A stretch of 64,000 nt of DNA from Chitinophagales bacterium. Lineage in GTDB: Bacteria > Bacteroidota > Bacteroidia > Chitinophagales > Saprospiraceae. The notes under the pieces were generated by a model. The model had not been told where the DNA came from, did no database searches, and worked only from the letters and a program-made list of their open reading frames with translations. Positions 50,569 through 59,019 of the stretch are shown one piece after another; positions within the stretch are counted from its first letter, which is position 1; each line of letters starts with the position of its first letter. The stretch lies in NCBI GenBank assembly GCA_017303475.1, contig JAFLBO010000005.1, positions 1 through 64,000 on the forward strand, in the 5' to 3' direction. The translations under genes were made by a program, and so were the position numbers.

Positions 50569-51741
50569 TTAGTGGGCGATGAGGGTGTTGGTGTGCTTTT
50601 GGATGGACTGGAGGCTTTGCAGGATGTCATCCGTGAGGTCTTGAGCTGCCTCAATACCACAGGAGAGTCTGATGAGTGAATCTTTAACGCCTGCCTGCAG
50701 ACGCCGCTCTCTGGGTATACTTTTATGCGTCATGGTGGCTGGGTGGGCAGCCAGACTTTTAACTCCACCCAGACTTTCAGCCAGGCGGAAATAACGGGTT
50801 TGCTGCAAAAATGCCTTCGCCGTGGCTTCAGTGTCTTCTTTCAAGGTAAAAGTTACAATTCCACCGAATCCTTTTTGTTGTATTGCGGCCACTTCATGAC
50901 CGGGATGTTGCGGCAGGCCAGGATAATAAACTGTATCTACCAAAGGGTGAGATGCCAGGGTTTGTGCCACAGCTAGGGCATTCCGGCAATGGGCCTCCAT
51001 ACGTAACGGGAGGGTTTCTATGCCTCTGATGGTCAACCAGCTGTCCCATGGACCAAGGATATTTCCGCAGGCATTTTGCAAAAACTTGAGCTGCTGCCCC
51101 AATGCTTCATCCCGTACAGCCAGTAATCCGCCAATGACATCGGAGTGTCCGGCCAGGTATTTGGTCGCAGAATGGAGTACGATATCAGCGCCAAGTTGCA
51201 AGGGCTTTTGAAGCGCCGGACTGGCGAACGTATTGTCCACTACAACCCAGGCATCAGCGGCGTGTGCATAGCGGGCTATGGCTGCTATATCCGCAATTTT
51301 GAGTGTAGGATTGGTAGGCGTTTCCAGCCAAACCAATTTGGTTTGTGGTTTAAGTGCATGGAGGATGTTGGTTGGGTTACTGGCATCCAAGTAGTGAACT
51401 TTAATACCAAACTTCTCGTACACATGGGTAAACATGCGAAAAGACCCGCCGTAAATATCATCCACTGCAATAATCTCATCACCGGATTTCAACAGCTTCA
51501 ATACACAATCAATAGCTGCCAGACCTGAAGCAAAGGCTAAACCTTTGGAGCCGTCCTCCAGTTGTGCGATCAGGTTTTCCAGTACCAACCTGGTAGGGTT
51601 GTTGGAGCGTGCATAGTCGAACCCTTTGTGGACTCCGGGAGCTTCCTGCACAAAAGTGGCAGTTTGGTAAATGGGAACGGATACTGATCCGGTGAGCGGA
51701 TCGATGGGCAATTGCTGAATAATTTGTGTGATTTCCTGCAT
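50569..51741 (-). CDS. Trans-sulfuration PLP enzyme (cystathionine gamma-synthase or relative)
   Basis: 390 residues of the Cys/Met metabolism PLP family. Landmarks: YARSNNPTR, FASGLAAIDCV, VDNTFASPALQKPL and the PLP lysine in HSATKYLAGHSD, then a C-terminal domain with SLGGVKSLAAHPATMTH. Members make cystathionine, cleave it, or fix sulfide onto acetylhomoserine; these cannot be told apart by motif alone. A SAM riboswitch upstream and hom downstream favour a biosynthetic role (MetB- or MetY-like). Confidence 0.9.
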   Translation of the reverse strand: MQEITQIIQQLPIDPLTGSVSVPIYQTATFVQEAPGVHKGFDYARSNNPTRLVLENLIAQLEDGSKGLAFASGLAAIDCVLKLLKSGDEIIAVDDIYGGSFRMFTHVYEKFGIKVHYLDASNPTNILHALKPQTKLVWLETPTNPTLKIADIAAIARYAHAADAWVVVDNTFASPALQKPLQLGADIVLHSATKYLAGHSDVIGGLLAVRDEALGQQLKFLQNACGNILGPWDSWLTIRGIETLPLRMEAHCRNALAVAQTLASHPLVDTVYYPGLPQHPGHEVAAIQQKGFGGIVTFTLKEDTEATAKAFLQQTRYFRLAESLGGVKSLAAHPATMTHKSIPRERRLQAGVKDSLIRLSCGIEAAQDLTDDILQSLQSIQKHTNTLIAH

Positions 51742-51827
51742 TTTTTCAGTGTTTTTAATGGTGAACCATCAAAACTTACCGAAAAAGCCGGTGCCGGGTG
51801 TTGCGTACTGCTTGCCAGTGGGGAGAA

Positions 51828-51859
51828 ATAAAAAATCCCCTCCGGCAATCCGGAAGGGA
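51828..51859 (-). terminator. Riboswitch expression-platform terminator
   Basis: Read on the minus strand, TCCCTTCCGG (51859-51850) pairs with CCGGAGGGGA (51845-51836) across a 4-base loop and is followed by TTTTTTAT. It lies between the SAM aptamer and the start codon. A GGCAAT just after the aptamer could pair with ATTGCC in its loop and second arm to form the antiterminator (inferred). Confidence 0.82.
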
Positions 51860-51896
51860 CTATTTCTTGCGCAAAGAAACAGGCATTGCCTTCCGA

Positions 51897-52012
51897 CTTA
51901 TCTATTCTGATTGTACAATCAGAACGGAATTGGCACCTTAATCGCATTTGCGCTAAATGCGGTCAGGTTGCCAAGGCTTCAACGGGCCGGTCCCTCTGCC
52001 TTTCTGGATAAG
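51897..52012 (-). ncRNA. SAM-I (S-box) riboswitch
   Basis: On the minus strand the aptamer opens with CTTATC and closes with GATAAG (P1). It carries the S-box core (GAGGGACCGGCCC, then TTGAAGCC, GGCAACC and GGTGCCAATTCC), a P3 hairpin (CGCATTT / AAATGCG) and a P4 hairpin (TTCTGATTG / CAATCAGAA). It controls the methionine gene pair below by SAM-dependent termination: high SAM should stop transcription at 51828-51859. Confidence 0.95.
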
Positions 52013-52170
52013 TCATCCCTGTTTTACCAGGGTGTTTTGAAATGAACTGCCGCAAAGTTGAGGAGCTTGAAGGGAATTTTAAAAGCTCCCAAGCAAATTT
52101 TATGGAAATATTAACGATTGACGGAACGCATTAACCATGGCAAGACCACGTTTCCAAATACGGTAAGCCG

Positions 52171-52178
52171 TATTTTTG
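52171..52178 (+). promoter_or_regulatory. Promoter -7 element for the secreted protein gene
   Basis: TATTTTTG matches TAnnTTTG, 23 bases before the start codon at 52202. The -33 region has TTT (52151-52153, spacer 17), so the match is weak. Confidence 0.4.
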
Positions 52179-52201
52179 CACACTCTAATCATAATCAACT
52201 C

Positions 52202-53008
52202 ATGAAAAAAACGCTCCTGATAGCCGGTTTTTCCTTCCTTTCCCTCACGCTGTTTGCTCAAAACAGTCAAACACAATCCTTCAACCTGGACGATCAGATC
52301 ACGCTGGTTTCCCTGTTCTTTGACGCAGATTCTGTGGCGCCAAATGGTGAAGCCCTCTGGGAACCTATCACTTTTGCCGACGAGTTGTCTGCAGATATTT
52401 CAGATGATGGCTGGATGCACACCCGCCTGGATACTGTTCTGTATTATGAGGCCTACGGTATTGAAAAGGCGGTGGCTATTTTTGAAACGCTGCATTATCA
52501 AAAAGGGGAGATCAGCGACTGCCATAGTTGTGGCGCGGTACTCAGTTTTGCCTTTTTTGAGAAAAACCCTTTTGGCGACTGGGGCATTGAACGTTTTGCC
52601 AAGCATTTTACTGCCCTTGGATCTTTTGGTCAGAGCGGCGAAGTGGGCTTGGCCAAATTCGGTGAAAACCAGGTTTGCCTGAGCCTGGAAATGAGCTGGT
52701 CAGGTCAGGGGATTTACGCAGAATACCTTACTTTTCTTAACCTGGAAAGTCTGGAACGGGTATTTAACCTGACCATTCATGAAGATAATCAGGGCGCCTG
52801 GGAGGAGGAGTCAGACCGGGCTTATTCTTACGACAAAGCTATTCAACTCCTTCCAACAATAGAAACTACTACCGGGTGGTGGGAGTTTGATTTGGTTACC
52901 CAGGGAACGCAACCAGACGACGATGTGGAGCGCGCAGTGCCAGCAAACCTTGTGGAAAGATATGCTTATAACTTCGACACTGGCACTTACATGAAGGTGT
53001 GTCCTTAG
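52202..53008 (+). CDS. Secreted protein of unknown function
   Basis: 268 residues from the ATG at 52202, which opens the signal peptide (MKKTLLIAGFSFLSLTLFAQ); the frame is open 28 codons upstream without signal character. The mature protein is acidic, rich in Trp, Tyr and Phe, and has a CHSC cysteine pair near residue 112. No domain recognised. It converges on the Cas6-like gene with 11 bases between the stop codons. Confidence 0.7.
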   Translation: MKKTLLIAGFSFLSLTLFAQNSQTQSFNLDDQITLVSLFFDADSVAPNGEALWEPITFADELSADISDDGWMHTRLDTVLYYEAYGIEKAVAIFETLHYQKGEISDCHSCGAVLSFAFFEKNPFGDWGIERFAKHFTALGSFGQSGEVGLAKFGENQVCLSLEMSWSGQGIYAEYLTFLNLESLERVFNLTIHEDNQGAWEEESDRAYSYDKAIQLLPTIETTTGWWEFDLVTQGTQPDDDVERAVPANLVERYAYNFDTGTYMKVCP

Positions 53009-53019
53009 AAAATCTAACT

Positions 53020-53961
53020 TTAGTGATGGTTTCGGTGGTTGCCATGGTGATGGCCACCGCCGTGGTGATGATGCCCGCCGCCACCATGATGATGGCCGCC
53101 GCCATGGTGGTGACCCTGGTGTTGATGATGGCCGCCGCCATGACCCTTCTCTTTTTCCTTCTCTTTTTCTTTGATTTCAACAAAACCAAAGCCAAGATGA
53201 GGGTATTCGCCATGCCCTGCGAAGTAGCAAAACTCCATAAGAGGTTGTGACATGGCTATTTCGAAGTCGTACACAAAGCCGCGAAGTTGCTGAATACCAT
53301 CGGTATTAGGTTTCAGGTGGATAAGCCTGGATTTGGATTGTCCAAAAAGCCTGAAATTCATGGCAAAGGAAGGATCAAGCAATTTCAGGGCTGCTAATGA
53401 TTTGTACAGGTTAGCTGCCTTAAATCGCCGAACTGCGTGGGTAAAGAAACTTACGTCGTATTCCGGGTGATCCGGCATCAAATAAGGATTGGCCATAGGC
53501 TTTTCCTCATCCACATTGGTTACAGATATAGGAGAACTGGCTTTGAACTGCATCACCTCCTTGAAATTGGGATGCGGCATTACTTGCCAGTGTTTGACCT
53601 CAAATTTAGCAGGCTGGTTCTCAAAAATGCCAAGACTTAAAGGCATTTGTCGGAACAAATGAATGATTTGCTGCTCAAACGATGGGTCGATGTAAGCGGA
53701 AAAAGTGAGTTTAACCTGATTACCCTGAAGCTTGAACTCTTGCTTAACCTGATCCATTTCGTATGGATAGATGGCCAGGGGGCTGAAGGTAAACAACTTG
53801 AATGTGCGGGAACCAAAGTCGTAACCGCGTTTTTGGGCCCAGGCAGACATTTCGGGGCCAGCTTTAGCCAGGACACTAAATACCCAATTGGAAATTTCCG
53901 ATTGATAGTTGATGGGAATTATGGTCCCCTTCTGGCAAGAGAGGGTAAATTGGATGCGCAT
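53020..53961 (-). CDS. Orphan Cas6-family protein with a His/Gly-rich C-terminal tail
   Basis: 313 residues. Residues 1-264 match the Cas6 endoribonuclease family: N-terminal ferredoxin-like fold with the conserved RTFKLFTFSPL (52-62), later the MNFRLFGQSKSRLIHLKP stretch and the glycine-rich loop AGHGEYPHLGFGFVEI (248-263). Cas6 cuts CRISPR precursor RNA. The position of the usual N-terminal catalytic His (before the G-Y of the first domain) reads AWAQKRGYD, so activity is doubtful. After an EKEKEKEK linker come 41 residues with 20 His. No CRISPR array or other cas gene is in the window. Confidence 0.85.
   Translation of the reverse strand: MRIQFTLSCQKGTIIPINYQSEISNWVFSVLAKAGPEMSAWAQKRGYDFGSRTFKLFTFSPLAIYPYEMDQVKQEFKLQGNQVKLTFSAYIDPSFEQQIIHLFRQMPLSLGIFENQPAKFEVKHWQVMPHPNFKEVMQFKASSPISVTNVDEEKPMANPYLMPDHPEYDVSFFTHAVRRFKAANLYKSLAALKLLDPSFAMNFRLFGQSKSRLIHLKPNTDGIQQLRGFVYDFEIAMSQPLMEFCYFAGHGEYPHLGFGFVEIKEKEKEKEKGHGGGHHQHQGHHHGGGHHHGGGGHHHHGGGHHHGNHRNHH
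53023..53145 (-). repeat. Low-complexity coding tract for the His/Gly tail
   Basis: Read on the minus strand, repeated CAT/CAC and GGC/GGT codons encode GGHHH-type blocks at residues 273-313. The repeated DNA could change length by slippage, altering the tail. Confidence 0.85.
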
Positions 53962-54106
53962 AAGTCGCAGTGATTAAAAGAAGATTAAAGTTTCCCCTAG
54001 TGTAGTTTGTAATATTCGTTTTCGGGGTGCAAAGTACACAACCCTCTGATTTTTTCAAGAAAAAATAAAATTTTAGCGGAATTTCAGCTTCTGTGCTTGC
54101 TGGCGC

Positions 54107-54505
54107 TCATCCTTTTAGTATCCACAAGCCAATGAGCGCCACTAAAAAATAAGCGACCAGAGAAGCAGCTCCTGCATAATCTTTAGCCAAACGCTGCCCA
54201 AAAAACAGGCTCAGGAGGGATATGCCAGCTAATGCAGGACTGTACAAGGCAAACGAACACTGACCTTGAGTCAGTAATAAAACAAATGCCACCGCCGAAA
54301 CCAGTCCGGTTAGTACTTCCAGCAAGGTAATAACGGGCATCAGTATACCTACCGTGCCGGCTAGTGGACTGTCTTTAAAATGAGATTGAAAATAGGCGTG
54401 GTTGCCCTTGTAATCCAGGACTTTGTCCAATCCGGATTGCAGGAACAAAATGGCGAAGAAGGCCGTAACGAACAGAGAGGGAAGATTTTGCAGCAATTGA
54501 TCCAT
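54107..54505 (-). CDS. DoxX-like membrane protein
   Basis: 132 residues from the ATG at 54505; an in-frame start much further upstream would run into the upstream DUF1573 gene. Four hydrophobic helices, with the DoxX-type pattern LFLQSGLDKVLDYKG in the first and LLEVLTGLVSAVAFVLLL in the third. DoxX proteins are small inner-membrane proteins of varied and often unknown role. It follows the DUF1573 gene by 46 bases, a pairing seen in other Bacteroidota. Confidence 0.78.
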   Translation of the reverse strand: MDQLLQNLPSLFVTAFFAILFLQSGLDKVLDYKGNHAYFQSHFKDSPLAGTVGILMPVITLLEVLTGLVSAVAFVLLLTQGQCSFALYSPALAGISLLSLFFGQRLAKDYAGAASLVAYFLVALIGLWILKG

Positions 54506-54551
54506 AAGGCTAGGCGTTTTTTGGCCGGCCGAAAGGTACGCTGCAAAAAAA

Positions 54552-54986
54552 TCAGTTGCCTGAGCTTGCCTCCGGTTTTTTATCCACCTTGCCAACCAGG
54601 GCAAGCGGAATGCTCTGCATGGAGTCAAAATTGGTAATCACAGAAACGATTCGGTAAAAATCTCCTTCCTTTTGGGCATCGTAGCTGATCTTGATCACAC
54701 CGGTTTTGCCTGGTTCTACCGGATTGTGGTCCCATTCAGCAACCGTACAATGACAACTGCTTTTTACCTGTAGAATTAACAGGTTCTCAGAACTGATGTT
54801 TTTGAAACGGAATTCCCTTGTTACAGGTGTGCCAAACGGAACATTCCCGGTGGTAACCTGCCGGTCCAGCCATTCCACTTTGCCGGCATTTTGGGAATTA
54901 TCTACAGCTTTTAAAGTTTGAGCCTTTACACTGGAAGCAGTCCAAAAACTCAAAAAAACAATCGAAAGTGTGATGAGGTGTTTCAT
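54552..54986 (-). CDS. Secreted DUF1573 protein
   Basis: 144 residues with a signal peptide (HLITLSIVFLSFWTASSVKAQ) and one DUF1573 domain (VPFGTPVTREFRFKNISSENLLIL; KSSCHCTVAEWD; VEPGKTGVIKISYDA). It differs from the protein at 48258 in having a cleavable signal and no linker. It is first in a two-gene unit with the DoxX-like gene. Confidence 0.88.
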   Translation of the reverse strand: MKHLITLSIVFLSFWTASSVKAQTLKAVDNSQNAGKVEWLDRQVTTGNVPFGTPVTREFRFKNISSENLLILQVKSSCHCTVAEWDHNPVEPGKTGVIKISYDAQKEGDFYRIVSVITNFDSMQSIPLALVGKVDKKPEASSGN

Positions 54987-55122
54987 AATTGAACCTGAAG
55001 GTCAGTGCGTGGATAAACGAAAAACGAAATGATATAGTGTAGGATTCAAAAACCAGGCCGAAAAATAATAGACCTCTACCACTTGTCAGCAAATTTTACA
55101 TTTTTTCAATAGATATCCACTT

Positions 55123-55692
55123 CTAAACCAATGGCTCAGGCAGCCATTTTCTCATTGCCAGGTACACTCCCCAACCCAACAATATACCTAATAAAGCGCC
55201 CGCACTTACATCGCCCGGATAATGAACACCTACATATACCTGGGAGATTGCAATGGATGCTGCCCAGCTCAGTGCCATTGGTTTTATCCATTTTCTGAAC
55301 CTACCAAATACGCCTATCATAAAAACCGCTGCTGCGAAATGATTGGCGGCATGACTGGAAGTGAAACTGTAACCGCTGCCGCATGGCACACGAAGTATGA
55401 TCTGTTCCACTCTTTGCGGGTCGTTACAAGGCCTTAGTCTTTGTACATTTTTTTTGATCAGCGTACTGCTCGTAAAATCTGCTACACCAGCAGCAAGCAC
55501 TAGTCCCAGAATGATAATCCAGCCCTTTTTCCCATAATTTATCAGAGAAAAAGCTGCGATAAACCAGTAAACAGGCGCCCAAAACCATTTTTCCCGGCAC
55601 CAGGGTAGCAACACATCGAATACAGGATTGGCCAGCCCTGTGTTAATCCATTGAAACAACCGGACATCCAGTTGCTGAAGCATTTCTAGCAT
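55123..55692 (-). CDS. PAP2-family membrane phosphatase
   Basis: 189 residues, five or six hydrophobic helices. The three phosphatase motifs are present with changes: KKNVQRLRP (motif 1), TSSHAANHF in place of PSGH (motif 2), and SQVYVGVHYPGD with Gln for the usual Arg (motif 3). The catalytic His pair and Asp remain. The family dephosphorylates undecaprenyl or other lipid phosphates at the membrane. Similar motif changes occur in other Bacteroidota PAP2 proteins, so it is probably still active. Confidence 0.9.
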   Translation of the reverse strand: MLEMLQQLDVRLFQWINTGLANPVFDVLLPWCREKWFWAPVYWFIAAFSLINYGKKGWIIILGLVLAAGVADFTSSTLIKKNVQRLRPCNDPQRVEQIILRVPCGSGYSFTSSHAANHFAAAVFMIGVFGRFRKWIKPMALSWAASIAISQVYVGVHYPGDVSAGALLGILLGWGVYLAMRKWLPEPLV

Positions 55693-55785
55693 AGGTCAGT
55701 TTGAATGCCCAAAATTACCGCAGATGTTCTCATTTTTGGCGTTGAAAAACACATCGCGCATTTTTTTGCGTTTTAAACTTCTCCC

Positions 55786-56442
55786 ATGCACATTCTACTG
55801 GTTTCCGCAACACCTTTTGAAATAGCCCCGCTACAGTCCTGGTTGTCCAACCGTTTTCAATCAAAAGCAGAAAACGTGTACCAAAAAGACTCGCTTACCG
55901 TGACTATTCAGGTAACCGGTGTTGGCATGACGGCTACGGCCTTTCAACTGGGGTGGTTATTAGCCAGGGAAAAACCTGATTGGGTAATAAACGCAGGAAT
56001 TGCTGGCGCTTATCAGGAGGATTTACCCATAGGATCAGTTGTGCAGGTAACTGAAGAACGATTTGGCGATTTAGGAGTAGAAGAGGCCGATGGAAGTTTT
56101 ACTGATGTTACTGAAATGGGATTATGGCCGCATGGTGTTTTGCTAAATCCACATCCGCCACTACCATCAATGCCAGTTTGTAAGGGATTGACAGTGAATA
56201 AAGTACATGGATCGCAACAGTCGATAGCACAAATATTGAGCAAATACCCGGATGCTCAGGTAGAGTCTATGGAGGGTGCAGCCTTTTTTTATTCCTGTCT
56301 GGCTGCAGGTGTGCCTTTTGCGGAAATCAGAAGTGTTTCCAATCGGGTGGAGCCGCGAAATCGGGAGGCCTGGAATTTGCCGCTGGCTATTCAACAACTC
56401 AATCAGCTGTTAATTGAGGTGTTGGAGGCTATTCCGCAATGA
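55786..56442 (+). CDS. mqnB: Futalosine hydrolase (menaquinone pathway)
   Basis: 218 residues of the nucleoside-phosphorylase fold. N-terminal ILLVSATPFEIAPL, then VTGVGMTATAFQLGWLL and NAGIAGAYQEDLPIGSVV, and the substrate-binding VESMEGAAFFYSC near residue 163. It splits futalosine to dehypoxanthine futalosine in the alternative menaquinone route. The length is normal. Its last 14 bases overlap the converging gene at 56429. Other mqn genes are not in the window. Confidence 0.9.
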   Translation: MHILLVSATPFEIAPLQSWLSNRFQSKAENVYQKDSLTVTIQVTGVGMTATAFQLGWLLAREKPDWVINAGIAGAYQEDLPIGSVVQVTEERFGDLGVEEADGSFTDVTEMGLWPHGVLLNPHPPLPSMPVCKGLTVNKVHGSQQSIAQILSKYPDAQVESMEGAAFFYSCLAAGVPFAEIRSVSNRVEPRNREAWNLPLAIQQLNQLLIEVLEAIPQ

Positions 56443-57481
56443 TTTTAACACTTTCCTGCTTGCTTCGGCCAGCCACCAGATCTATGGTTTGTTCCTTAAT
56501 TCCATCAAATATCAACACCATAGCAGTATTGGGCTCTGCCTTGCCAAAATCATCAGCATACACAGTGAGATAATGCTCTTTTCCGGCAGGTAATTCTATG
56601 TCGAATTCCTGGGGTTTCAGGGTCAGGTAGATCCGGTCAATAACTTTCCGGTCGTCCAGATAAATGGAAATGATATCGCCATCCTGCACCTGACTATCCC
56701 AAAGTCGGATCTTGATTTTCCTGTTTTTTACCTTTATCTCTTCACCAACTTCCACTTTCCGTCCACCAATTTGTTCAGGTGCAGGTTTGGAAACGATGGC
56801 AGGGGTTGGTTTTGGCTTTGGTTTGGTGGGTTTTGGCGTTACCGTTGCCACTGGTTTCTTTTTTTCGCAGGGCAGGAGGGCTGTTCCACCAAACTCAATA
56901 TCAAAACCGGGCCCTCTGGTGGTCACATTACTAACCAGCAGGATGTACTTTTCTCCTTTTAGCACATTCAATGGGGCCAACCAGGCATTATCATCGGAAT
57001 CGTTGCAGCCGGCATCCTCGCTGGAGTCGGATTCTCCATTTCGTAGTCCGGTTTTACCCAGACACTTACTGTGAGATGCCCAGTCGGAGGGATCGCCAGC
57101 AGCATTGCAACGCACAATTTTCATGTTTTTGCAGCTGCCGTCAATGGAACGATATACCACAAAATCAAGATCATCGCCTTCTTTATGCGGGGTAATGGTG
57201 AAGCTCAGGGTGCCACTTTCAGCTATGTCGAACTTGATCCAGGTGGAGTTTTCTTCTGCCTGGCCCTTGTTTTCACTGCTCATGAAGCAGGCAATGAAAT
57301 CTGCCTCTGTCCGATTGGACCCCTCGCCTCCGGCACTGGAAATACTGAGCTTTTTTTTCTCACAAATATCTAAAGCTGAAATACAGTCGGCATTTGACTG
57401 TCCAGAGGCAACAGTCCCAAAGCAGAGTAAAATAAAAAACAAACCACAGCAACGTGCCATGAAAGAAATAGATGGGTTCAT
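56429..57481 (-). CDS. Secreted protein of unknown function with Lys/Pro linker
   Basis: 350 residues from the ATG at 57481 (in-frame ATGs at 57526 and seven codons further in are alternatives). A signal peptide ends FGTVASGQ. Residues about 25-200 form a Cys-rich domain resembling pre-peptidase C-terminal (beta-sandwich) domains (STWIKFDIAESGTLSFTITP, DLDFVVYR). A Lys-Pro-Thr linker near 213-240 leads to a C-terminal beta domain (KIRLWDSQVQDGDIISIYLDD). Role unknown. Confidence 0.75.
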   Translation of the reverse strand: MNPSISFMARCCGLFFILLCFGTVASGQSNADCISALDICEKKKLSISSAGGEGSNRTEADFIACFMSSENKGQAEENSTWIKFDIAESGTLSFTITPHKEGDDLDFVVYRSIDGSCKNMKIVRCNAAGDPSDWASHSKCLGKTGLRNGESDSSEDAGCNDSDDNAWLAPLNVLKGEKYILLVSNVTTRGPGFDIEFGGTALLPCEKKKPVATVTPKPTKPKPKPTPAIVSKPAPEQIGGRKVEVGEEIKVKNRKIKIRLWDSQVQDGDIISIYLDDRKVIDRIYLTLKPQEFDIELPAGKEHYLTVYADDFGKAEPNTAMVLIFDGIKEQTIDLVAGRSKQESVKIIAE

Positions 57482-57558
57482 GATTGTTTGGCTTTTCGGT
57501 AAACCTTTAATGCATGTAACGCACAAACAGCCAAAATGATTTTACCAGGATCGGGCTG

Positions 57559-58551
57559 TTATTTGCCGGTAGTTAATAACGACCCGGCTTCGTACACTTT
57601 ATTAACGTCCCGTTGGTACAAAACGTAGTTGAATCCAGGCTGAATGGCATATCCGCCATGTCGCCCTTTTTTATCTACAGCTATAAAACCTACCTGCGCT
57701 TCCTCGCTCTGTTTAGGGTACTTGTGCACGATGCGTTTTACGGCAGTTTCAACTGCCTTTTGGGGGTGCGCGCCTCTGCGCATCTCCTCTACCACTAAAA
57801 AGCTTCCGAGGGTGCGTAGAACCATTTCGCCTAATCCGGTACTGGCAGCACCACCCACTTCATTGTCTACAAACATGCCGGCGCCAATAATGGGACTATC
57901 GCCAACTCGACCATGCATCTTAAAGGCAGCGCCACTGGTGGTACAAGCGCCTGCAATTCTGTTTTGGGAATCAATAGCTACCATGCCGATGGTATCGTGG
58001 CGTTCTACATTGATAATGGGCTTGTATTTGGATTCAATTTTCCATTCCTCCCAGGCTTTTTTGGCCACATCTGTCAGCAGGTTTTCTTTTTTAAAACCTT
58101 GTTCCAAGGCAAATTTCAGCGCGCCATCACCCACCAACATTACGTGCGGCGTTTTTTCCATCACCAATCGGGCCACACTAATAGGGTGCATAATATGTTG
58201 AAGAAAAGAAACCGAACCTGCCATACCCTTTTCATCCATAATACAGGCATCAAGCGTAACATGGCCGTCCCGATCAGGGAAACCGCCGTAACCAACACTG
58301 GTATCAAGCGGGTCTGCTTCAGGAATACGTACGCCGGCTTCCACGGCATCGAGGGCATAGCCTCCTTTGGAAAGAACTTCCCAGGCCGCAGCATTGGCTT
58401 TCAGGTTTGGGCCCCAGGTTGCAATTACTACTGGCAGCGCACCAGCAGGAGGGGGAGGGGAGGCCGACCAAATGCCGGACCAGAAATCTACACTTGCTGC
58501 AGCTGCTCCACCCAGTATGGTGTTTTGAAGAAAAGAACGACGAGTACTCAC
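57559..58551 (-). CDS. Asparaginase-2/glycosylasparaginase family hydrolase, exported
   Basis: 330 residues of the Ntn-hydrolase type. The nucleophile Thr is in ERHDTIGMVAID near residue 186, and the C-terminal part has GRVGDSPIIGAGMFVDNEVGG and TGLGEM. The precursor is cut just before this Thr. The start has STRRSFLQ followed by a hydrophobic stretch, a Tat-type export signal. The family removes asparagine from N-linked glycans or cleaves isoaspartyl peptides; the match to the glycosylasparaginase side is better. Confidence 0.88.
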   Translation of the reverse strand: MSTRRSFLQNTILGGAAAASVDFWSGIWSASPPPPAGALPVVIATWGPNLKANAAAWEVLSKGGYALDAVEAGVRIPEADPLDTSVGYGGFPDRDGHVTLDACIMDEKGMAGSVSFLQHIMHPISVARLVMEKTPHVMLVGDGALKFALEQGFKKENLLTDVAKKAWEEWKIESKYKPIINVERHDTIGMVAIDSQNRIAGACTTSGAAFKMHGRVGDSPIIGAGMFVDNEVGGAASTGLGEMVLRTLGSFLVVEEMRRGAHPQKAVETAVKRIVHKYPKQSEEAQVGFIAVDKKGRHGGYAIQPGFNYVLYQRDVNKVYEAGSLLTTGK

Positions 58552-58620
58552 AGGATGTTTATTTATTAAATCAGAGGAATGGCAGAACTGCCTTAATTTG
58601 GCGCAAAATATCGCTAAGGA

Positions 58621-58998
58621 ATGAAACGATGGATTCTTTTAGCCGGATTGGCAGTTTTTATGTCCTGTAGAACAGAAAAAATGCCGGAGTCGCCGGATGC
58701 CTGGAAAAAAATCAAACTGGATTTTAAGCAATTGGATGCTGAAGGACTTACCGGTTCTGGGAAGGGTAAGGTGGCTATGAACTATGAATTTTGTATTCCG
58801 GCCAATGAAAAAAGCTGGAAACAAGTGCAAAAGCTGGACCCCACAGCCAGGAAGAACTCCGGAAAAGGGCGTGTAGGATGCGCACCAGACCAATGGTTAG
58901 TGATAGGTTCCACGCACCAAAAAAATTATCAACGCGTTTTGTTTCAGTTGGCCAACCTGCCCTTTGTAAAGGTCATACAACCCACCTTCTGGGAATAA
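58621..58998 (+). CDS. Small lipoprotein of unknown function
   Basis: 125 residues. A short signal peptide ends in the lipobox LAVFMSC, then a basic, soluble domain with a few Cys (NYEFCIPAN, GRVGCAPDQWLVIG). No family recognised. It begins 69 bases from the divergent hydrolase gene and 21 bases before the CDF transporter gene, so it may be cotranscribed with it. Confidence 0.72.
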   Translation: MKRWILLAGLAVFMSCRTEKMPESPDAWKKIKLDFKQLDAEGLTGSGKGKVAMNYEFCIPANEKSWKQVQKLDPTARKNSGKGRVGCAPDQWLVIGSTHQKNYQRVLFQLANLPFVKVIQPTFWE

Positions 58999-59019
58999 AA
59001 CACATTGGGTATTCTGCTT

